Assembly (NCBI GenBank): GCA_030152505.1
Contig: JASLJO010000055.1
Location: 1 to 5,832, forward strand
DNA length: 5,832 nucleotides
Origin: Solirubrobacterales bacterium
GTDB taxonomy: Bacteria > Actinomycetota > Thermoleophilia > Solirubrobacterales > 70-9
Reading direction: 5' to 3'
This document shows, piece by piece, positions 1 through 5,816 of this stretch. Below the pieces are notes generated by a model that was not told where the DNA came from, made no database searches, and saw only the letters and a program-made list of their open reading frames with translations. Every line of letters begins with the position of its first letter. Within the stretch, counting starts at the first letter, position 1. Position numbers and translations under genes: made by a program.

Positions 1-341
1 GGTTCTTCTGCCTGCCCGGGGAACGCGAGCAGGTGGAGCCGCTGGCGCGCTTCATGTTCTCCTCCTACGTCACCGTCCCCGTCTACACCGCCTTCTACCG
101 CTGGCTCGGCTACGGCGAGCAGATCGACGCGATGGTCGCCGCCTGGGAGTCCGGTGACCGCCAGGGCGCGGCCGCGGCGGCACCCTGGGAGCTGATCGAG
201 GACATGTTCATCTTCGGCACGCCGGAGCAGATGCGCGAGCGACTCGACGCCTTCGTAGCCGGCGGCGTCACCCTGCCGATCCTCACCCCGATCGTCCCCC
301 CCGACGCACTGGCAGAGACGATCGACGCATTGGCTCCCTAG
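1..341 (+). CDS. LLM-class (luciferase-like) oxidoreductase, probably F420-dependent; C-terminal fragment
   Basis: Only the last ~112 codons are present; the reading frame is open from base 3 and the true start lies left of the window, so the internal GTG at 33 should not be taken as the start. The fragment has features typical of the end of LLM-class TIM-barrel oxidoreductases: a helical stretch with a tyrosine-rich segment (SYVTVPVYTAFYRWLGYG), then a helix leading into FGTPEQMRERLDAFVAGGV. That is the usual 'G-T-P-E-x-(V/M)-x-x-x-L-x-x-(Y/F)-x-x-x-G-V' motif of the family, followed by a short strand (LPILTPI) and a last helix. Family members use reduced F420 or FMN to act on varied substrates; cofactor and substrate cannot be read from this fragment. 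The gene ends in TAG at 339-341, which overlaps the stop codon of the opposing hipA-like gene. Assignment to the LLM superfamily is fairly safe; F420 use is inferred from the family. Confidence 0.8.
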   Translation, partial: FFCLPGEREQVEPLARFMFSSYVTVPVYTAFYRWLGYGEQIDAMVAAWESGDRQGAAAAAPWELIEDMFIFGTPEQMRERLDAFVAGGVTLPILTPIVPPDALAETIDALAP

Positions 342-1624
342 TACTCGACCTCCGCTCCTAGACCAAAGGCGCGATCGGCGGCTATTTCGACGATTTTGTC
401 GACGATCGGCTCGTGCCAGCCTTCCTTCTTCGAGCGCGTGGCGATCGTCTCCACCGCCATCCCCACCCGGGTCGCGGTGGTCGATGCCAGCCCGCGCATG
501 ACTTCGAAGTCGAACTCGCATGCTTCGCAGACTTCGGCCAACTCGAGCAGGTACGACGTTTCCTGGTATTCCTCGGAGATGACCAGGCCATGGTGGATCG
601 GGTCGTCGTAGACGACGGTCGACGTGAGGTCGGTCAGCGGTGCCAGGCGCCACCTGACCTCCGGCCCGGCCGGCGAGGTGTTCTCGCGGTCGATCAGGAC
701 GAAATTGTCGCCGTGGGCGTCGCCGTTGCCAACGATGTAGTTGCAGAAGGCCGCGGTGAGCAGGTTGACGACTTCGTCGGGACGGCTGACCGCGTTGAGC
801 AGGCCACGGGCTTCGGCCCAGCCGGGCGGCTCACTCTCTTTACCGTCCTCGCCGATGACGACGGTGTCGGGCGGGATGCCGAGCGCCTGGGTGAAGGACT
901 CGCAGTGCAGGCGCCTGGCGTCGCCGGGGCGCTCGCCGACGATGCGGTCATAGCGCGGCGAGACCAGGCAGCGGCGCCCGCCGACCTCCTCCACCGACGC
1001 TTTGGCGACCGGCAGCCCGACCTGACGGAAGACCGCCATGCAGAACATCTCGTTGGCGACATATTCGGGGTATTCGCCGGTCTCAGGCTTGATCACGTGC
1101 GTGCTTGGGGCGGCGGCCTCCGGCCAGGCCCAGCGGTCGTTCTGTTCATCCCTGACGAGGGCGAGCTTGTGCCGCTGACCCGGCAGGGCGAAGCGCAAAC
1201 GCCCGGCGCCGGGGGCGGACGGCATGGGCCGCTTCACCACTTCGGCCAGCTCGTCCCCCTCCAGCCAGGCGAGCGAATCCGGGCCGAGCGGACGGGGAAT
1301 ATCGCCCGGGGGCAGGAAGCTGACCGCGCCCGGGCAATCCCGGCCGATCTCCTCGAGCAGCAGGTAGCCGTCGGCTGCGTCGATCTCGAGCTCACGTCCG
1401 AGCCGGGCGCGGCGCGAGCCCTCCGGCAGGAGGCCTTCGACGTAGGCGCTCGTCGCCTCGGCGCTGTATGGCTCCGGACGGGCCGGGAGGGAGTTGCTGA
1501 GCAATGCCCTACCGGGCCCCACTCTCTCCACCAGCTCCGGGTCATAGGCAAGTCGGTAGTCGTTGTCACCAGCTGGGAACAAAGTGCCAACCCGCTCCCC
1601 GTGCAGGTAGACGTCAAGGCTCAA
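338..1624 (-). CDS. HipA-family serine/threonine kinase (orphan, with atypical key residues)
   Basis: This 428-residue protein is close to the length of E. coli HipA (440). HipA is a toxin kinase that phosphorylates glutamyl-tRNA synthetase, causing growth arrest. Residues 1-~110 match the HipA N-terminal subdomain (DVYLHGERVGTL, LLSNSLP, EGLLPEG, DCPGAVSF). The kinase core follows: RFALPGQRHKLAL (144-156), HVIK with the presumed ATP-contacting Lys179, SPRYDR (222-227), SFTQALGIPP (243-252), the catalytic loop NGDAHGDNF (300-308) with Asp302 and Asn307, and the metal-binding Asp332. By my alignment, Ala146 stands where E. coli HipA has its autophosphorylated Ser150, and Asp306 replaces the lysine of the usual DxHxKN loop. 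The TTG start at 1622-1624 is chosen because GGAGG (1631-1635 on the complement) lies 6 nt upstream and the N-terminus matches the family there. No HipB antitoxin gene is adjacent: egtD begins its stop only 45 bp upstream. Family is confident; toxin activity is not. Confidence 0.88.
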   Translation of the reverse strand: MSLDVYLHGERVGTLFPAGDNDYRLAYDPELVERVGPGRALLSNSLPARPEPYSAEATSAYVEGLLPEGSRRARLGRELEIDAADGYLLLEEIGRDCPGAVSFLPPGDIPRPLGPDSLAWLEGDELAEVVKRPMPSAPGAGRLRFALPGQRHKLALVRDEQNDRWAWPEAAAPSTHVIKPETGEYPEYVANEMFCMAVFRQVGLPVAKASVEEVGGRRCLVSPRYDRIVGERPGDARRLHCESFTQALGIPPDTVVIGEDGKESEPPGWAEARGLLNAVSRPDEVVNLLTAAFCNYIVGNGDAHGDNFVLIDRENTSPAGPEVRWRLAPLTDLTSTVVYDDPIHHGLVISEEYQETSYLLELAEVCEACEFDFEVMRGLASTTATRVGMAVETIATRSKKEGWHEPIVDKIVEIAADRAFGLGAEVEY

Positions 1625-1630
1625 TTGGGT

Positions 1631-1635
1631 CCTCC
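1631..1635 (-). promoter_or_regulatory. Ribosome binding site deciding the TTG start of the hipA-like gene
   Basis: On the minus strand the leader reads AGGGAGGACCCAA followed by TTG. GGAGG sits 6 nt from the TTG codon, ideal spacing, and no ATG or GTG in the same frame fits the family N-terminus better. A second GGAGG (complement of 1644-1648) is 19 nt from the start and probably too far to serve this gene. Confidence 0.7.
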
Positions 1636-1669
1636 CTGATCTTCCTCCGGGTATTCACGGTTCAGGACT

Positions 1670-2659
1670 TTAGACCGAAGCCAAGCTGAGCGCGTAGTCC
1701 GCCGCGGCATCGGTGAACCATCCGTCCGGCCGCAGGCCCGCTTCGCGGTAAACGCCTTCGAGTCGCTCCCGGGTGAACTTGGAGGAGATCTCGGTCCGCA
1801 TCTCCTCGCCGGCAGCGAAGTGCACGGTCAGGTCCAGACCGTCGAGACGCACGGACTGCTCGGCCCGCGAGCGCAGGCGGATGTCCATGCGGGCGGCGTC
1901 GGCGTCGTAGCGTGCGACGTGCTCGAAGGCGTCGGGCTCGAAGTTGCCGCCGTACTCGCGGTTGAGCACATGTAGGACGTTCTTGTTGAACTCCGCCGTG
2001 ACCCCCAGGGCATCGTCGTATGCCGCCTCCAGGCGGCTCGGCTCCTTGACCAGATCGGTGCCGAGCAGGATCCGATCGCCCGGCTCGAGCAGGGCGGCGA
2101 TGCGGGTGAGGAAGGCCCCGCGTGCTTCGGGGTAGAGGTTGCCGATCGTGCCGCCGAGGAAGGCGACGAGGCGGCGATCGCCGCCATTGGGAATCCGCTC
2201 GAGGTCGTGCTCGAAGTCGCAGACGAGGCCGCGGATCGCCAAGCCTGGGTACTCCTCCACCAGCGACTCCGCCGTTTCGCGCGTGATCTCCTCCGAGATG
2301 TCGACCGGGACGTAGGTGGAGAGACAGCGGGCGTCGCTCATCGCGCTCAGCAGGTGGCGCGTCTTGGTGGCCGAGCCCGAGCCGAGCTCGACCAGGGTGC
2401 CGGGCTCGCCGGCAGCGGCGACGATCTCCGCCGAGCGATGAGCGAGGATCTCGCGCTCGGCCCGGGTCGGGTAGTACTCGTCGAGCTCGGTGATCTGCTC
2501 GAAGAGCTGCGAACCGCGTTCGTCGTAGAAGTACTTGGGGGCGAGCTCCTTCGGCTTGCCGGTGAGCCCAAGGCGGATGTCGCGCGCCATCGCCAGGCCG
2601 CCGTCGGCCCGCAGGTGGACCTCGATCTCGATCGGGTCTGCAGCGGCGCCGGGCGTCAT
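1670..2659 (-). CDS. egtD: L-histidine N-alpha-methyltransferase (hercynine synthase) EgtD
   Basis: EgtD trimethylates the alpha-amino group of histidine with three SAM molecules to make hercynine, the first dedicated intermediate of ergothioneine. The 329-residue length fits the family (M. smegmatis EgtD 321). Visible signatures: YFYDERGSQLFEQIT (43-57), EYYPTRAE (61-68), the SAM-binding loop VELGSGSATKTR (90-101), CDFE (147-150), GGTIGNLYP (169-177), FNKNVLHVLNRE (224-235) and MRTEISSKF (287-295). Residues equivalent to the histidine-binding Asn166, Tyr206, Glu282 and Ser284 of the M. smegmatis enzyme appear as Asn174, Tyr214, Glu290 and Ser292, a constant offset of eight, so the active site looks intact. 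The ATG at 2657-2659 overlaps the egtB stop (ATGA) and is preceded by AAGGGA six nt upstream, inside the egtB tail, implying translational coupling. It ends in TAA, 45 bp before the hipA-like gene. No transmembrane segment; cytosolic. Confidence 0.96.
   Translation of the reverse strand: MTPGAAADPIEIEVHLRADGGLAMARDIRLGLTGKPKELAPKYFYDERGSQLFEQITELDEYYPTRAEREILAHRSAEIVAAAGEPGTLVELGSGSATKTRHLLSAMSDARCLSTYVPVDISEEITRETAESLVEEYPGLAIRGLVCDFEHDLERIPNGGDRRLVAFLGGTIGNLYPEARGAFLTRIAALLEPGDRILLGTDLVKEPSRLEAAYDDALGVTAEFNKNVLHVLNREYGGNFEPDAFEHVARYDADAARMDIRLRSRAEQSVRLDGLDLTVHFAAGEEMRTEISSKFTRERLEGVYREAGLRPDGWFTDAAADYALSLASV
2656..2659 (-). other. ATGA stop/start overlap coupling egtB to egtD
   Basis: On the minus strand the bases ATGA hold both the egtD ATG (2659-2657) and the egtB TGA stop (2658-2656). 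With an AAGGGA Shine-Dalgarno-like sequence at 2666-2671 inside the last codons of egtB, this is a standard arrangement for terminating ribosomes to reinitiate, and it ties the two ergothioneine enzymes to one transcript. Confidence 0.85.
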
Positions 2660-3771
2660 CGGACATCCCTTGCGCAGCGAAAGCCGGAGAAGATCTGCCG
2701 GCGCTGCGGCAGGTCCCAGTTGCGGAAGCTCGGCCGCATCAGGTCCGGGTGGGTGGCCCAGGAACCACCACGCAGCACCTTGTGATCGTCTCCGAAAAAG
2801 ACCTCGGAGTACTCACGGTAGGGAAATGCCTCGAAGCCGGGATAGGCGAGAAAGTCGGAGGAGGTCCATTCCCAGATCTGGCCCACCGCATCGAGCTGCG
2901 GGCGCGCCACCTCCCACTCCTGCTCGCTGGGCAGGCGCTTGCCCGCCCAGCGAGCGAACGCGTCGGCCTCGTGCCAGGAGACGTGGCTGACCGGCTGAGA
3001 GGAGGCGACCGGCTCGCGTCGACCCATCGCGACGCTCACCCAGCCGGCTTCGGCGTCGCCCTCCCAGTAGAGGGGTGGATCAACCCCGGTCGCCTCCATG
3101 TAGGCGACATACGCACCATTGGTCACCGGAGTTCGATCGATCTCGAAAGCAGCGAGCTCGCCGGCGTGGCGCGGGCGCTCGTTGTCGTAGGCGAAGCCGG
3201 TCGGCAGCGCGCCTATCTCGTACCTGCCGCCCTCGACGGCCACGGCCTCCCGTCCGGGCGGAACGGGCCCGGCGCCGACCGGTCGCGGTGGCTCATAGCC
3301 GTCGACCATCTGCAGCAGCTGAAGCATCGTCTCGTTGTGCTGCTGCTCGTGCGCGATCAGCATCTCGTAGACAAACCCTTCGCGCAGCAGTGGGTCCTCC
3401 GCGTCGGCGTCGATCTCAACCCCGTCGAGCACCTCGAGGGTACGCTCGCGCACGTCGGCGAGGTAGGAGCGCAGCTCGGCGTCGCGCAGGATGGGGAGCC
3501 CGTTGCGATCCCTGCGAGGGTTCTCGATCGCGTCATAGAGGCGGCCGAGCTCACCGTGCAGCGGCTCGCGCTCGCCGACCGTCTGCACCAGCCAGAGCTC
3601 CTCGAAGTTGGCGATGTGGCCGAGGTCCCAGGCCAGCGGACTGAGCAGCGGCGAGTAGACGCGGTTGAGCTGCTCGTCGTCGAGCGGCTCGATCAGCTCG
3701 TAGGTGCGCCTTCGCGCCTCCGCGAGCCGATCCGCGATCGCTTCCTTGGAGTTGGGCTGTGCCGTCACCAC
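2656..3771 (-). CDS. egtB: Hercynine oxygenase / ergothioneine sulfoxide synthase EgtB
   Basis: EgtB is a non-haem iron enzyme that uses O2 to join hercynine to a thiol (gamma-glutamylcysteine in the actinobacterial type) as a sulfoxide. The N-terminal DinB-like domain supplies the three iron ligands: His52 in WDLGHIANFEELW, and His141 and His145 in AHEQQHNE. The C-terminal FGE/sulfatase-modifying-factor domain starts near EGGRYEIGA (180-188) and includes FEIDRTPVTNGAY, PVSHVSWHEADAFARWAGKRLPSE (split around 260-283), IWEWTSSDF (299-307), KVLRGGSWAT (331-340) and RRQIFSGFRCARD (357-369). Asp353 and Arg357 in NWDLPQR match residues reported to bind gamma-glutamylcysteine in the M. thermoresistibile enzyme, favouring the gamma-glutamylcysteine type. 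At 371 residues it is shorter than the ~430 of mycobacterial EgtB; the part between EWEVAR and QIWEWTSS is very short. The start is GTG at 3769-3771 (or the next GTG codon); an in-frame stop lies just upstream and there is no clear Shine-Dalgarno sequence, so a short or leaderless leader is possible. Confidence 0.95.
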   Translation of the reverse strand: MVTAQPNSKEAIADRLAEARRRTYELIEPLDDEQLNRVYSPLLSPLAWDLGHIANFEELWLVQTVGEREPLHGELGRLYDAIENPRRDRNGLPILRDAELRSYLADVRERTLEVLDGVEIDADAEDPLLREGFVYEMLIAHEQQHNETMLQLLQMVDGYEPPRPVGAGPVPPGREAVAVEGGRYEIGALPTGFAYDNERPRHAGELAAFEIDRTPVTNGAYVAYMEATGVDPPLYWEGDAEAGWVSVAMGRREPVASSQPVSHVSWHEADAFARWAGKRLPSEQEWEVARPQLDAVGQIWEWTSSDFLAYPGFEAFPYREYSEVFFGDDHKVLRGGSWATHPDLMRPSFRNWDLPQRRQIFSGFRCARDVR

Positions 3772-3836
3772 GGTGGCGATGCAAACACCCTAACGAGGTC
3801 GGCGCGAAATGTGTGACGAAGTGATGGACGCCGGCC

Positions 3837-4901
3837 TCAGAAAGTGTCGCTCCCGGGTTTGATCGTCGCATCGGAGCCGTCGGGCATCGTTCCCGGTTTC
3901 ACGCCGGTGAATTCGCCGGAGATCTTTCCTTTCGAGACCGTGAGCTTGAGGAAGCCGTATTCGGATGCCTCACCGGCCTCGAACGTGACCCCATCGCCGA
4001 CTTCATCGCCAGGTTTGGTTCCTTTGGCGAACCGGTGCAGGTTGTGGTAGCCGGAGTTCCCGATGACGATGTAGGTGATCTCATCTTTGCCCCGCTTGCG
4101 GGTGAAGCGCTGATAGTCGTGGACATGACCAGAGAGGACCATGTCGGGCGTGCGCCCGGACTCGTCGAACGCCTTGTCGAGGATTTCGCCCATGAGCTCG
4201 CTGCCGCCGTGCATCGAGTCGACGCTGTAGGGCGGGTGGTGCAGAGTCACGATCAGTGGTCGATCTTTGGCCGCCGCCGCGAGTTCGGCCGTCAGCCATT
4301 CGATTTGACTGGGCTCGAGATGGCCGCCCGGCACGACGTTGGTGAAGACTCCGACTATCGTCACGGCTTCGAGCGCCAGGGTCCAGTCGCAATAGGGCTG
4401 GGTCTGGGTGTGACGGCCGAACTCGAAGTCCGGATCGGTCGGCGGGATCGACGGCTTCGTGTCGCAGAAATTCTCCATGAAGCCATCGAGCGGCTTGCGC
4501 TCGGTGTGCTCGCCTCTGATCGACCAGTCGTGGTTGCCTGGGATGGCGACAATCGACAGTGGCAGGTGAGCGTAGGCCTCATAGAACTGGTGCGGGTAGT
4601 CCCACCGTTCACCGTAGAAGTAGACGATGTCACCGACCGAGTAGACGAAGTCGACGCCATCTGCCGCCTTCTGCATCGCGTAGGAGACGGCGTTCTGCGA
4701 ACTCGCCGTTTTGACCCCTCCGTGATCGGCGATGACGAAGACCGAGACCCCATCGCCGGGGTCATCGATGCCGACGCCCTTGCCGTCGACCTTCCCCGGC
4801 GAGCCCTCCGGCAGCGGCTGGACTTTGGCGTCGTGGTGTGGGTGACTCTTCTGCAGCTGCTCGGCGGCGGTGACGGTGCTCCTACCGGTTGCGCGATCCA
4901 T
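3837..4901 (-). CDS. Purple-acid-phosphatase-type metallophosphoesterase
   Basis: This 354-residue protein carries all five metal-binding motifs of the purple acid phosphatase branch of the calcineurin-like phosphoesterases: DxG (ADHGG, Asp59), GDxxY (GDIVY, Asp91 and Tyr94), GNHD (122-125, Asn123), VxxH (VTLH, His221, followed by HPPYS) and GHxH (GHVHDYQR, His259 and His261). Such enzymes hydrolyse phosphomonoesters with a dinuclear metal centre; the substrate here is unknown. Purple acid phosphatases are often exported, yet the N-terminus (MDRATGRSTVTAAEQ) is polar, with no hydrophobic signal or twin-arginine motif and no transmembrane segment, so a cytosolic site is likely. Residues 1-50 are poorly conserved-looking and rich in His, Lys, Gly and Pro. 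The ATG at 4899-4901 has AGAGGAG four nt upstream. It is the first gene of a possible leftward operon, 65 bp before egtB. It has no established part in ergothioneine synthesis. Confidence 0.88.
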   Translation of the reverse strand: MDRATGRSTVTAAEQLQKSHPHHDAKVQPLPEGSPGKVDGKGVGIDDPGDGVSVFVIADHGGVKTASSQNAVSYAMQKAADGVDFVYSVGDIVYFYGERWDYPHQFYEAYAHLPLSIVAIPGNHDWSIRGEHTERKPLDGFMENFCDTKPSIPPTDPDFEFGRHTQTQPYCDWTLALEAVTIVGVFTNVVPGGHLEPSQIEWLTAELAAAAKDRPLIVTLHHPPYSVDSMHGGSELMGEILDKAFDESGRTPDMVLSGHVHDYQRFTRKRGKDEITYIVIGNSGYHNLHRFAKGTKPGDEVGDGVTFEAGEASEYGFLKLTVSKGKISGEFTGVKPGTMPDGSDATIKPGSDTF

Positions 4902-4905
4902 GACT

Positions 4906-4912
4906 CTCCTCT
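4906..4912 (-). promoter_or_regulatory. Strong ribosome binding site of the metallophosphoesterase gene
   Basis: The minus strand reads AGAGGAG, then AGTC, then ATG (4901-4899). It is the clearest Shine-Dalgarno sequence in the leftward gene group and fixes the start at 4901. Spacing is slightly short at four nt from AGGAG. Confidence 0.65.
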
Positions 4913-4947
4913 GTGAGTGACGGTGAATGGATGTCCCAATCGCTCAA

Positions 4948-4975
4948 CCTATACAGATTGCACAACTGTTTGCAA
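4948..4975 (-). promoter_or_regulatory. Candidate sigma70-type promoter for the leftward phosphoesterase-egtBD-hipA group
   Basis: On the minus strand, TTGCAA (4975-4970; 4 of 6 matches to TTGACA) is followed after 16 bp by TATAGG (4953-4948; 4 of 6 matches to TATAAT). Transcription would begin near 4941, giving a ~40-nt leader that contains the AGAGGAG ribosome binding site. This is the AT-richest part of the window and lies between divergent genes, which supports it, but the match is partial and actinobacterial promoters are variable. Confidence 0.35.
4958..4975. promoter_or_regulatory. Imperfect inverted repeat, possible transcription-factor operator
   Basis: TTGCA (4958-4962) and TGCAA (4971-4975) are perfect inverted arms separated by 8 bp; the inner A (4964) and T (4969) also pair symmetrically. 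Size and symmetry suit a dimeric helix-turn-helix regulator such as a TetR-type protein. The repeat covers the proposed -35 box of the leftward promoter, so a bound protein could repress it, and it sits 71 bp before the dehydrogenase gene. A further TGCAAT at 4992-4997 repeats the right arm. No regulator gene is in the window, so the assignment is inference from sequence symmetry alone. Confidence 0.35.
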
Positions 4976-5045
4976 GTAAACACATTGGTACTGCAATAGA
5001 GGGGCTCGACGCGCCGAGCGGCGAAAGAGATAGAACACCGCGTCG

Positions 5046-5816
5046 ATGCTGATCGAAGGAAAGGGAGCACTGGTCATGGGTGGGGCCTCCGGCTTGGGGG
5101 AGGCGACCGCGCGGGCGCTGGTGGCGGCTGGCGCGAGGGTCGTGATCGCGGACCTCAACGCCGAGAAGGGCGAAGCGCTGGCAGCCGAGCTCGGCGCCGG
5201 CACGAGCTTCGTCAAAGCCGATGTGACCGACGAGGCGGCCGTCGCTGCGGCGGTGGAGCGTGCTGCGGCGGCCGGGCAAGATGGACTGCGGATCTCGATC
5301 TGCTGCGCCGGGATCGGTTGGGCCGAGCGGGTCGCCCATAAGCGTGGCCCCCACAACCTCGAATTCTTCTCCAACGTGGTCAAGGTGAACCTGATCGGCA
5401 CCTTCAACGTGCTGCGCCTCGCGGCGGCGGCGATGGGCGAGAACGAGGCCGACGCGGAGGGCGAGCGCGGCGTCTGCGTCAACACCGCCTCGATCGCGGC
5501 CTTCGACGGGCAGATCGGCCAGGTCGCCTACTCGGCCTCCAAGGGAGGGATCGTCGGCATGACCCTGCCGGCGGCACGTGACATGGCCTCGCGCGGCGTG
5601 CGCGTGGTGACGATCGCCCCTGGCCTCTTCGACACGCCGCTGCTGGCGGCGCTGCCCGAGGAGGCCCGCGCCGCGCTCGGGGCCGGCATCCCCTTCCCCT
5701 CGCGCCTCGGCCGCCCGGCCGAATATGCGCAGCTGGTCGAGCAGATCGTCGCCAACCCGATGCTGAATGGGGAGACGATCCGGCTTGACGGCGCACTGCG
5801 GATGCCGCCGAAGTAG
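5046..5816 (+). CDS. Short-chain dehydrogenase of the HSD17B10 / 3-hydroxyacyl-CoA dehydrogenase type 2 family
   Basis: This 256-residue classical SDR probably oxidises 3-hydroxyacyl-CoA (or 2-methyl-3-hydroxybutyryl-CoA) with NAD in fatty acid or branched-chain amino acid breakdown. Visible features: the dinucleotide loop GGASGLG (12-18), Asp36 after the second strand (favouring NAD over NADP), Asp59 in KADV, CCAG (86-89, in place of NNAG), Asn115, and the catalytic Ser149, Tyr162 and Lys166 in YSASK. The segment from NTASIAAFDGQIGQ through APGLFDTPLL, PFPSRLG.PAEYA and LNGE.IRLDGA.RM is very close to mammalian HSD10 as I recall it, a stronger match than to generic FabG. The usual Thr before the glycine loop is Met11. 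The ATG at 5046 fits the family N-terminus; only a weak purine tract (5023-5031) lies upstream, ~14 nt away. It is divergent from the phosphoesterase gene and ends 16 bp before the window edge. Cytosolic, no membrane segment. Confidence 0.92.
   Translation: MLIEGKGALVMGGASGLGEATARALVAAGARVVIADLNAEKGEALAAELGAGTSFVKADVTDEAAVAAAVERAAAAGQDGLRISICCAGIGWAERVAHKRGPHNLEFFSNVVKVNLIGTFNVLRLAAAAMGENEADAEGERGVCVNTASIAAFDGQIGQVAYSASKGGIVGMTLPAARDMASRGVRVVTIAPGLFDTPLLAALPEEARAALGAGIPFPSRLGRPAEYAQLVEQIVANPMLNGETIRLDGALRMPPK

Noticed and set aside
413..1639. A 408-codon open frame on the plus strand covering almost all of the hipA-like gene.
   Set aside because: It is antisense to a gene with clear family motifs. 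Its translation shows no recognisable domain and is rich in Asp, Arg, Gly and Val, as expected from the mirrored frame of GC-rich coding DNA.
1625..1669. A hidden HipB-like antitoxin or small gene between egtD and the hipA-like gene.
   Set aside because: Only 45 bp are available and there is no start codon plus open frame that could encode a helix-turn-helix protein.
1662..2666. A 334-codon minus-strand frame overlapping egtD in another register, with its own ATG at 2666.
   Set aside because: The translation is mostly Arg, Pro, Gly and Ala with no domain, while the overlapping frame encodes intact EgtD that begins at the ATGA overlap.
2749..3816. A 355-codon plus-strand open frame opposite egtB.
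   Set aside because: The minus-strand EgtB has conserved catalytic residues throughout. The antisense product lacks any known motif and arises from GC-biased codon positions.
3772..3836. Possible promoter before egtB (TAGGGT as a -10 box on the minus strand, about 15 nt before the GTG start).
   Set aside because: It fits the loose TAnnnT pattern, but no -35 box is seen at proper spacing. A leaderless-type start is possible, but the evidence is too thin to call a promoter.
4035..4916. A 293-codon plus-strand frame opposite the metallophosphoesterase.
   Set aside because: The opposite strand holds all five phosphoesterase motifs in order; the antisense product has no family features.
5004..5019. 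Small hairpin GCTCG-N6-CGAGC in the leader of the dehydrogenase gene.
   Set aside because: Only a 5-bp stem in GC-rich sequence, with no U-tract or riboswitch-like structure around it; likely to occur by chance.
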